A stretch of 28,662 nucleotides of DNA from Pseudomonadota bacterium (GTDB lineage Bacteria; Pseudomonadota; Gammaproteobacteria; UBA4575): NCBI GenBank assembly GCA_009839635.1, contig VXPJ01000105.1, positions 1-28,662 of the forward strand, given 5' to 3'. The translations under genes and the position numbers were made by a program. Below the pieces are notes generated by a model. It saw nothing but the letters and a program-made list of their open reading frames with translations. It was not told where the DNA came from and searched no databases. Each line of letters opens with the position of its first letter. The first letter of the stretch is position 1. Below, one piece after another: positions 6,387 to 12,755 of this stretch.

Positions 6387-8036
6387 GTGCTGACTCCGGC
6401 AATCATTGTCCGTGCAGCGGGCGGGTCTGAAGCTTTCCTGTCGTGGTCCGTATTCGCTGCTGTTGCAGTCAGTGGTATCAGTACGATACTGCAAGCTGTA
6501 CGGGTAGGGCGGGTTGGCGCAGGTTATGTGTTGGCGATGGGTACTTCGGGAGCCTTCATTGCAATTTGTGTCACGGCAATTGCCGAGGGCGGCCCAGCCA
6601 TGCTGGCTACACTGGTAGTGGTTTCATCTTTTTTCCAGTTTGCACTTTCAGCGCGGTTATCCCTGTTTCGCAGGATCCTGACCCCGACTGTGGCTGGCAC
6701 AGTCATTATGTTGATACCAGTCACGGTGATGCCAATCATTTTTGGTTTTTTGAAAAACGTTCCTGACGGGGTTCCTGTTTTGGCCGCCCCGATGAGCGCG
6801 CTTGCGACCTTGCTAAGCATTATTTTTATAGCCCTCAAGGCAACGGGGGTGCTGCGGCTCTGGGCACCTGTAATCGGGGTTGTGGTTGGTTCGCTAGTTG
6901 CAGGATTTTATGGCCTCTACGACATAGAGCGTGTCGCTGCTGCTTCTTGGGTGGGTTTCCCGGCTGGCGAGTGGCCAGGTCTGGATTTAAGCTTTGGACC
7001 AGTCTTCTGGACGCTTCTACCTGCATTTGTGTTTGTCACTCTGGTGGGAGCGATCGAAACGATCGGGGACTCTATTGCCATCCAGCGGGTGTCTTGGCGC
7101 CAGCCTCGTGCGGCCGATTTCCGGGCAGTGCAGGGCACGGTGGCCGCTGATGGGATGGGCAATTTGTTGTCTGGTCTTTTGGGAACCGTACCCAATACGA
7201 CCTATTCAACGAGTGTTGCTGTAGCTGAACTTACTGGAGTTGGCGCACGCCGGGTCGGTGTTGCACTTGGACTTGTCTTTGTTGTACTGGCGTTCGTTCC
7301 AAAAGCGCTGGCTGTCATTTTGGCAATCCCTGGGCCGGTTGCTGCTGCCTATATCGGAGTGTTGCTGATGATGCTCTTTGTCGTTGGCATGAAGGTCACC
7401 GTTCAGGACGGGATAGATTACCGCAAGGGCCTGGTTGCCGGTGCTGCATTCTGGATAGGAGTTGGCTTTCAGAACGGATGGATATTCCCCGAGTACGCTT
7501 CTAAGTTTGCCGGAGGGCTTTTGGAAAACGGAATGACTGCGGGAGGTTTGGTCGCTATCCTGATGACGTTGTTTGTGGAGTTGACGGAGCCGCGTCGCAG
7601 GCGAATTGAAATGGTGCTTGATCTGTCGGCTTTGCCGAAAATTAAGACATTCCTTGGTGAATTTGCTTCTCGCAGCAATTGGGATGCAGCCATGGCAGAC
7701 CGCCTTGTAGGAACGGCCGAAGAGACCCTGCTGACACTCCTTAAACATGGTCAGAGTCAAAGTGCAGAAAAGCAGGAACGCCGTTTGCTTCTGATGGCCC
7801 ACAAGGAGGGTGGTCAGGCTGTACTGGAATTTGTGGCCGCGACGGGTGAGGAAAACCTTCAGGACCGTATCGCGCTACTCGGCGAGCGTGCAGATGCCGA
7901 GACAAACGAATGGGATGTTTCGCTTCGACTATTACGGCATCTGGCCTCCTCAGTTCGCCACCAGCAATACCATGATACGGATATTGTGACTGTGCATGTG
8001 GATGCCCCTGAATCCATGCAGTCGGCACAGGTATAG
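6387..8036 (+). CDS. NCS2 uracil/xanthine permease with C-terminal ATPase-like domain
   Basis: Inner-membrane nucleobase:cation symporter 2 family transporter, likely for uracil, xanthine or urate. About the first 390 residues are hydrophobic transmembrane segments with family landmarks, including VGAIETIGDSIAIQ and the GLLGTVPNTTYSTSV segment. From about residue 409 the tail is soluble and resembles RsbW-type HATPase domains: a helix AEETLLTLLKHG in the N-box position and a helix SLRLLRHLASSVRH in the last-box position, but without the usual Asn and glycine motifs. The GTG at 6387 cannot be the true start by homology, because the same frame upstream (6303-6386) reads RYQPDENPPAAL then FGLGLQLAILCISGIVL, the normal N-terminus and first helix. 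That extension contains no ATG, GTG or TTG back to the TGA at 6255, so a rare start or an N-terminal frameshift is likely. Confidence 0.88.
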   Translation: MLTPAIIVRAAGGSEAFLSWSVFAAVAVSGISTILQAVRVGRVGAGYVLAMGTSGAFIAICVTAIAEGGPAMLATLVVVSSFFQFALSARLSLFRRILTPTVAGTVIMLIPVTVMPIIFGFLKNVPDGVPVLAAPMSALATLLSIIFIALKATGVLRLWAPVIGVVVGSLVAGFYGLYDIERVAAASWVGFPAGEWPGLDLSFGPVFWTLLPAFVFVTLVGAIETIGDSIAIQRVSWRQPRAADFRAVQGTVAADGMGNLLSGLLGTVPNTTYSTSVAVAELTGVGARRVGVALGLVFVVLAFVPKALAVILAIPGPVAAAYIGVLLMMLFVVGMKVTVQDGIDYRKGLVAGAAFWIGVGFQNGWIFPEYASKFAGGLLENGMTAGGLVAILMTLFVELTEPRRRRIEMVLDLSALPKIKTFLGEFASRSNWDAAMADRLVGTAEETLLTLLKHGQSQSAEKQERRLLLMAHKEGGQAVLEFVAATGEENLQDRIALLGERADAETNEWDVSLRLLRHLASSVRHQQYHDTDIVTVHVDAPESMQSAQV

Positions 8037-8167
8037 CGGGCCGAACACAATTCTGGCGGACCCGGATTCTGCCGCATGGGTTGCATTCCAAGAATGAGCT
8101 TTTCTATCCACATCGGGTAGATGGTGGCGGTGCAGGTATGACAACCAAGATAGGCCATAAAGAGTAT

Positions 8168-8196
8168 TTGGTTTCATACCCATCATTCACTATAAT
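8168..8196 (+). promoter_or_regulatory. Sigma70 promoter of the cytochrome c5 gene
   Basis: TTGGTT (8168-8173), a 17-base spacer and a perfect TATAAT (8191-8196). The predicted transcript start near 8203 leaves a leader of about 36 bases before the GTG start of the cytochrome c5 gene. Confidence 0.75.
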
Positions 8197-8238
8197 TCGC
8201 AGCGCATTAAAGCTGAATCAACAGAAACAGGAGTTCAT

Positions 8239-8733
8239 GTGAGCGACCAAAAGTTTGTAAAAACACTGAAAGTCGTATTTGGAGTGCTGGTAGGATCGAC
8301 GGTCGGGATTCTGGCACTGGCAAATGTGCTTATTTCAGATGCGGACTATTCCCATGAGACTGTGATTCAGGAGAACATTGAGGACCGCATCAGGCCTGTA
8401 GGCAATGTGCACCTGTCCGGCGAGGCCGCGATGGCCGACGAAGCTGTCGTTGATGCCGAGAAAACCGAACCGGTACTGGTTGCGGTTGCCGAAGAAAAAC
8501 CGGTCGAGGAAATTTATCAAGCCTGCGCCGTATGTCACGGCTCAGGAGTGTTGAATGCTCCGAAACTGGGGGACAAAGCCGGTTGGGAGCCACGTTTGGC
8601 AAAAGGTGTTGAACAGCTTTATGCGAATGCCATCAATGGTATGGGCACCATGCCCCCCAAGGGTGGCCGTCTCGATTTTTCTGATGAAGATATCAGGAGA
8701 GTCGTGGACTATATGCTGGATTCAGTACGTTAG
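8239..8733 (+). CDS. Cytochrome c5-type mono-heme protein, membrane-anchored
   Basis: Mono-heme cytochrome c that passes electrons in the periplasm. An N-terminal uncleaved-looking membrane segment (VVFGVLVGSTVGILALANV, about residues 12-30) is followed by an acidic linker and then the heme domain: CAVCH at 96-100, and the axial methionine in GTMPPKGG near residue 138. The final helix (DEDIRRVVDYML) is typical of cytochrome c5/CytC555. The start is GTG 8239, backed by AGGAG seven bases upstream; the in-frame-looking ATG just before it is followed at once by a stop. It has its own sigma70 promoter and faces ubiK tail to tail. The other c-type cytochromes in the window, c4 and DHOR, are separate transcripts. 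Confidence 0.93.
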   Translation: MSDQKFVKTLKVVFGVLVGSTVGILALANVLISDADYSHETVIQENIEDRIRPVGNVHLSGEAAMADEAVVDAEKTEPVLVAVAEEKPVEEIYQACAVCHGSGVLNAPKLGDKAGWEPRLAKGVEQLYANAINGMGTMPPKGGRLDFSDEDIRRVVDYMLDSVR

Positions 8734-8837
8734 CTGCTTGTGCCGGGGGTAATGTAGTGTTGCCGGTATATTTTAGGCCAACGTAATTCTTGCAGGACAA
8801 GGCTGTAGCAACCGCGGTTCGGTGCCTGACCCTTCGT

Positions 8838-9089
8838 TCACTTGGTCTCTTTTCCTTCGAGTTCCTGTACGCGTTGCTCCAGTTCCTTGACGCGTAGCTG
8901 GCTTTGAGCCAGCATCTCGCTCTGTACATCGAATTCCTTGCGCGTGACAAGATCAAGTCGCTGAAATACGCTTTCTGCTGCAGCTCGTACATTTTTCTCA
9001 AGCTTGTCCCTGCCTTTTTTCAAGTCATCGGGAAGCACCTCATCAATTTTGCGAGTCAACTCATCCAAAATACTGGAACCGAGTTTCAT
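8838..9089 (-). CDS. ubiK: Ubiquinone biosynthesis accessory factor UbiK (YqiC/BMFP family)
   Basis: Small coiled-coil protein that helps the aerobic ubiquinone biosynthesis complex, with UbiJ as partner, and binds membrane lipids. The 83 residues match the family: MKLGSSILDELTRKID at the start, the LPDDLKKGRDKLEKN segment, VFQRLDLVTRKEFDVQ, and a C-terminal coiled coil of Leu/Glu heptads (60-83). AGGAG about ten bases before the ATG is the ribosome site. A possible promoter is TATGAT (9138-9143, minus strand), whose -35 region overlaps the NtrC-like dyad at 9161-9177. The gene lies beside the glnK-amtB unit, as in Pseudomonas. Confidence 0.93.
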   Translation of the reverse strand: MKLGSSILDELTRKIDEVLPDDLKKGRDKLEKNVRAAAESVFQRLDLVTRKEFDVQSEMLAQSQLRVKELEQRVQELEGKETK

Positions 9090-9160
9090 AGCTGAATACT
9101 CCTTATCCTTTCACCTAAGGTACAAACATCGAAGCCTATCATACCGAGTTTAAATTTTTA

Positions 9161-9177
9161 TGCACTGATGCTGTGCA
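9161..9177. promoter_or_regulatory. Putative NtrC-binding dyad
   Basis: TGCAC-N7-GTGCA, a perfect match to the GCAC-N7-GTGC core of enterobacterial NtrC sites. Its centre is about 130 bases before the predicted start of the sigma54 promoter at 9274-9287, a normal enhancer distance. A second dyad, TGGATG-N7-CATCCA, at 9212-9230 has the same geometry but not the NtrC sequence. Confidence 0.6.
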
Positions 9178-9271
9178 TCTGGGGTTCAGCAAGGTGCGTT
9201 ATTTTTCAAGCTGGATGTGACCTGCATCCATGCGACCCCCGTAACTGATTGTTTTTTCAAGCAAGGAAATT

Positions 9272-9290
9272 TTGGCACGGTGTGTGCTTA
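9272..9290 (+). promoter_or_regulatory. Sigma54 promoter of torF-glnK-amtB
   Basis: TTGGCACGGTGTGTGCTTA has the invariant GG (9274-9275) and GC (9286-9287) separated by ten bases, and TGGCACG matches the -24 consensus fully; the -12 half reads GTGC instead of TTGC. The expected transcript start, near 9299, leaves about 30 bases before the TorF start codon. Confidence 0.75.
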
Positions 9291-9328
9291 GTCTCTATAT
9301 CGAATTCATAGATATGGGGAGGAAGTCG

Positions 9329-10027
9329 ATGAGCAAAACATTTTACAAAGTGGTGTTACTGGCCGTTCTGGCCAGTCCAATGGTCCCGTTGTCAGTTGCT
9401 GCCGAGATCAGTGTGACAGGCAATGCTGGAATCATGTCTGACTATATTTTCCGGGGAATCCCACAAGATACCGGCGTTGCAAATGGAGGAATCGATTTGG
9501 AAGCCGGCGGATTTTATTTGGGCACATGGATTGCGGATGTGGGTGAAGGGATAGAACAAGATTTCTACACCGGATATGTCATGGAGTTGCCCGCCGGGCT
9601 GTATCTGGGAGCGGGGTTTACCAGCTACCAGTACTCTGACGACTTCGATGACGAATACAACGAACTCAACCTATACGCTGGCTGGGCCAACGACACTTTG
9701 TCCTTGGACTTGGAGTACACAGACGGTGAGTACAACGGGGTGTTCACAGAACTGGTCGGCGGCCAAGAGGTTGAAAAAGGCGACGAATACGGTTTTTTTG
9801 CAGCTACCTTGGGTTACGGGGGGGCGTACCTGACCTACGGAGACTTTACCGATGACGCAGACGAAGCTCTGGGAAATTACCTGGAATTCGGTTATTCGCT
9901 TGAAGTTTCAGGGTTTGAAGTGACAGCCGCAGTCGTACACACAGATGCCGATATTCTGCAGGGCGAGGATGATAATGACGAAACTGAAGCCTATATCAGC
10001 ATTCATCACAGCTTTGACCTTATGTAG
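9329..10027 (+). CDS. TorF family putative porin
   Basis: Predicted outer-membrane beta-barrel protein of the TorF (Gcw_chp) family; its cargo is unknown. From ATG 9329 the protein has 232 residues. Residues 1-24 are a signal peptide ending SVAA, followed by the family opening ISVTGNAGIMSDYIFRGIPQ. The rest alternates aromatic and glycine-rich strands, with many acidic residues (for example SDDFDDEYNELNLYAGW), and ends in a short strand with phenylalanine near the C-terminus (HHSFDLM). A strong ribosome site (GGGGAGGAAG) fixes this start over an upstream in-frame ATG at 9272, which lies inside the sigma54 promoter. glnK starts 94 bases later with no visible terminator between, and the promoter type suggests induction under nitrogen limitation. 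Confidence 0.9.
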   Translation: MSKTFYKVVLLAVLASPMVPLSVAAEISVTGNAGIMSDYIFRGIPQDTGVANGGIDLEAGGFYLGTWIADVGEGIEQDFYTGYVMELPAGLYLGAGFTSYQYSDDFDDEYNELNLYAGWANDTLSLDLEYTDGEYNGVFTELVGGQEVEKGDEYGFFAATLGYGGAYLTYGDFTDDADEALGNYLEFGYSLEVSGFEVTAAVVHTDADILQGEDDNDETEAYISIHHSFDLM

Positions 10028-10121
10028 CGGGATAGTGGCAACGGATCAATAACGTCTCTGCCAGTGTATCCAGTTTGAATTCGAATCTCTCAGACTAACA
10101 GCACAATCAGGAGTAATCGCT

Positions 10122-10460
10122 ATGAAGCTTGTTACCGCAATTATTAAGCCTTTTAAGCTTGATTATGTACGCGAAGCTTTGTCGGAAATTGGTGTGACAG
10201 GTGTCACCGTGGTCGAGGTCAAGGGCTTCGGCAGGCAAAAGGGACACACAGAGTTATACCGGGGAGCAGAGTACGTTGTTGATTTCTTGCCAAAGGTGAT
10301 GCTGGAAATTGCCGTTGACAGCAACTTGCTGGATTCGGTGGTTGAGGCAATTAGCAAAGCAGCGAGCACAGGAAAAATCGGTGATGGCAAAATTTTTGTT
10401 ACCCCGCTCGAACAAGTCGTGCGTATACGCACCGGTGAGACGGGTCCGGATGCCCTGTAA
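10122..10460 (+). CDS. glnK: Nitrogen regulatory protein P-II (GlnK)
   Basis: Trimeric P-II signalling protein that senses 2-oxoglutarate, ATP/ADP and glutamine (through uridylylation) and blocks the Amt channel when nitrogen is plentiful. The 112 residues are full length. The T-loop carries the uridylylated tyrosine, Tyr51, in ELYRGAEYVVDFLPK; the B-loop (KIGDGKIFVTPLEQVVRIRTGE) and the starting strand MKLVTAIIKPFKL are typical. AGGAG precedes the ATG. Its position just before amtB (28-base gap) indicates GlnK rather than GlnB. Confidence 0.96.
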   Translation: MKLVTAIIKPFKLDYVREALSEIGVTGVTVVEVKGFGRQKGHTELYRGAEYVVDFLPKVMLEIAVDSNLLDSVVEAISKAASTGKIGDGKIFVTPLEQVVRIRTGETGPDAL

Positions 10461-10488
10461 CGAAAAATACATTCCTTAGGAGGAAGTT

Positions 10489-11754
10489 GTGGTTGATCAA
10501 ATTTTTGAATTGCAATATGCGATTGACACCTTTTATTTTTTGGTGTGCGGCGCATTGGTAATGTGGATGGCCGCCGGCTTTTCCATGCTCGAATCCGGAC
10601 TTGTGCGGAGTAAAAACACGGCTGAGATTCTGACCAAAAATGTTGCGCTGTATTCGATTGCCTGTGTCATGTACATGATTTGTGGATACATGATCATGTA
10701 TGACGGCACATTGTTCTTGTCTGGTATTGCAGGTGGCGAAAGCCTGGTGGATGATGTTTTGGCAGCCTCTGCTGAAAATGGCTTCCACGGTGATTCCGTA
10801 TACTCGGATGCGTCGGACTTCTTTTTCCAAGTCGTGTTTGTTGCAACATCCATGTCCATAGTGTCGGGCGCTGTAGCCGAGAGGATGAAAATGTGGTCAT
10901 TTCTGCTGTTTGTAGTGGTATTCACCGGACTCATCTACCCGCTGGAAGGCAGCTGGACCTGGAATGGGAAAGATGTATTTGGCTGGTTCAATCTTGGTGA
11001 TGCAGGATTCTCCGACTTTGCGGGGTCGGGTATTGTCCATATGGCAGGAGCAACCGCTGCATTGGCTGGGGTCTTGTTGCTCGGAGCTCGCAAAGGCAAG
11101 TATGGGCCCGATGGAAAGGTAGTCGCCATTCCGGGGGCCAATCTTCCACTTGCGACATTAGGGACATTCATTCTGTGGATGGGATGGTTCGGTTTCAACG
11201 GCGGTTCCGTGCTGAAGCTCGGAGACGCTGCCAGCGCCAATGCTGTAGCCATGGTGTTCTTGAACACCAATACAGCCGCAGCAGGCGGTCTGATGGCCGC
11301 TTTGGTCACTGCACGTCTGTGGTTTGGCAAGGCCGACCTAACCATGGCCCTGAACGGTGCGCTGGCTGGCCTGGTAGCTATCACGGCTGAGCCTTCCACT
11401 CCTTCTGCCTTGATTGCAACCCTGATTGGTGCAGCAGGTGGGGTTCTCGTAGTGTTGTCTATTGTACTGCTGGATAGGATCAGGATAGATGACCCGGTAG
11501 GCGCGATTTCCGTGCATGGAACCGTTGGACTGTGGGGACTACTTGCCGTACCGTTCACCAATCCCGATGTGACATTCAGCGGTCAGTTGCTTGGTGCAGC
11601 CACAATATTTGTCTGGGTATTTCTGTCCAGCCTGATTATCTGGGGCGTGATCAAAGCAGTCATGGGACTACGCATCAGTGAGGAAGAAGAGATGCAGGGG
11701 GCAGACATTTCCGAGTGTGGCATGGAGGCTTATCCAGAGTTTGTCATCGAATAG
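10489..11754 (+). CDS. amtB: Ammonium transporter AmtB
   Basis: Inner-membrane ammonium channel, a trimer with eleven transmembrane helices. The 421 residues include the FSMLESGLVRSKNT segment of the first helix, the twin pore histidines at 184 (GIVHMAGATAAL) and 343 (ISVHGTVGLWG), and the FGFNGGS motif of helix 5. Unlike Escherichia coli AmtB there is no extra cleavable signal sequence; the N-terminus enters the first helix soon after a short ELQYAID stretch. The start is GTG 10489, with a perfect AGGAGG five bases upstream. It is the last gene of the torF-glnK-amtB unit and is followed by a strong terminator. Confidence 0.96.
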   Translation: MVDQIFELQYAIDTFYFLVCGALVMWMAAGFSMLESGLVRSKNTAEILTKNVALYSIACVMYMICGYMIMYDGTLFLSGIAGGESLVDDVLAASAENGFHGDSVYSDASDFFFQVVFVATSMSIVSGAVAERMKMWSFLLFVVVFTGLIYPLEGSWTWNGKDVFGWFNLGDAGFSDFAGSGIVHMAGATAALAGVLLLGARKGKYGPDGKVVAIPGANLPLATLGTFILWMGWFGFNGGSVLKLGDAASANAVAMVFLNTNTAAAGGLMAALVTARLWFGKADLTMALNGALAGLVAITAEPSTPSALIATLIGAAGGVLVVLSIVLLDRIRIDDPVGAISVHGTVGLWGLLAVPFTNPDVTFSGQLLGAATIFVWVFLSSLIIWGVIKAVMGLRISEEEEMQGADISECGMEAYPEFVIE

Positions 11755-11776
11755 GTCTCGGAAAGTCTCGCAGGTC

Positions 11777-11807
11777 AAAGCGCCCCCTCTTAGGGGGCGC
11801 TTTTTTT
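11777..11807 (+). terminator. Intrinsic terminator after amtB
   Basis: An eleven-base-pair perfect stem (AAAGCGCCCCC with GGGGGCGCTTT, five-base loop TCTTA) runs into seven T. It ends the nitrogen unit. On the minus strand the stem is followed by only three T, so it may stop speE less well. Confidence 0.92.
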
Positions 11808-11825
11808 GTTCGTGTTCCCTACCGT

Positions 11826-12671
11826 TTACTTCATGAACTGCGGTATTGCAAAGCAAGCAAGGTGCACTGCATGGTTGTAATACCGGGTTTGAAACTCTAA
11901 TTGCCTGGCAGACATCTCGCGGGCAAAGGAAAGCTGGCCAGATTTACTTGCAACCGTAGCACTCCACCACCCCGTCGGGTAGCAGGGTTGTGGAAAATAG
12001 ACTAGGTCGGTACTCGAAAATCCGGCAGACTGCATCGAGTCATGCATAGGCTGAATGATACTCTCAAGGTGCACCATGGGAGATTCGCTTTGCTGAACAA
12101 GCAAGCCTTCGGGCTTGAGCGTGCGCAAGCAATCTCCATAAAAGGGTGTAGAAAAGAGGCCCTCAGCAGGACCAACCGGATCTGTACTGTCCACGATGAT
12201 GATGTCCACCGAGCTGGATTCCTTCCCTTGGAACCACTTGATAGCATCCTCAAAAATGAATTCGATACGGGGATCGTTATTGGCCTTGCACAAGGCGGGA
12301 AAATACTTCTCTGATAACCGGGTAACCCGCTCATCAATTTCGACCTGGAAAATATTCTGTACACAGGAATGTTTTGCCACTTCACACAAGCTGCCGCAAT
12401 CCCCCCCTCCCGCAATGACCACGGTTACTGGATCTGGATGACTAAACATGACCGGGTGAGTCAGCATTTCATGGTATATAAAATTGTCACGTTCCGTTAG
12501 CATGATGAAACCGTCTATCATCATCAGCATGCCGAAGCTTTTGGTGGAGTAGATTTCTATTTTCTGAAAAGGTGTCTGTTCTTGGTGAAGTTTCTCCTTG
12601 ATCTCGAACGAGAGCGCTGTGCCACATTCTGTGCAGGCTTCGGTAAGCCATTTTTTCCTCTTGTCCAGCAC
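11826..12671 (-). CDS. speE: Spermidine synthase (polyamine aminopropyltransferase)
   Basis: Transfers the aminopropyl group of decarboxylated S-adenosylmethionine to putrescine. Family signatures are clear: EQTPFQKIEIYSTKSFGMLM, the nucleotide-binding loop IAGGGDCGSL (GGGDCG at 88-93, with Cys where Gly is usual), QVEIDERV, the catalytic DSTDPVGPAEG (Asp161 and Asp164) and YPTGWWSA. Starting at GTG 12671 gives 281 residues, the usual length, and the normal short lead before KWLTEA; a TTG at 12731 would add 20 unusual residues and leave only 24 bases before the divergent speA. Neither has a ribosome site. SpeD, which makes the aminopropyl donor, is not in the window. Confidence 0.94.
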   Translation of the reverse strand: MLDKRKKWLTEACTECGTALSFEIKEKLHQEQTPFQKIEIYSTKSFGMLMMIDGFIMLTERDNFIYHEMLTHPVMFSHPDPVTVVIAGGGDCGSLCEVAKHSCVQNIFQVEIDERVTRLSEKYFPALCKANNDPRIEFIFEDAIKWFQGKESSSVDIIIVDSTDPVGPAEGLFSTPFYGDCLRTLKPEGLLVQQSESPMVHLESIIQPMHDSMQSAGFSSTDLVYFPQPCYPTGWWSATVASKSGQLSFAREMSARQLEFQTRYYNHAVHLACFAIPQFMK

Positions 12672-12755
12672 GTGAATATGTAATTGAAGAAAAGTTACAG
12701 GTACGGTAAAGCGGGCAGCTTCAGTTAGCAAACAAACAGATCATACGTCACCGCT

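Noticed and set aside
7206..7802. 198-codon minus-strand frame antisense to the NCS2 permease
   Set aside because: It mirrors the permease gene; its Gln/Asn/Ser-rich composition is that of a shadow frame.
9272..9328. Upstream in-frame ATG extension of TorF
   Set aside because: It starts inside the sigma54 promoter and before the predicted transcript start, and the signal peptide begins at 9329 behind a strong ribosome site.
10078..10090. TTCGAATCTC resembling a tRNA T-loop
   Set aside because: No acceptor, D or anticodon stems can be folded around it; it is part of the torF-glnK spacer.
10935..11561. 208-codon minus-strand frame antisense to amtB
   Set aside because: Composition is dominated by Pro, Ala, Thr and Ser as expected from the reverse complement of a membrane protein gene; AmtB is unambiguous.
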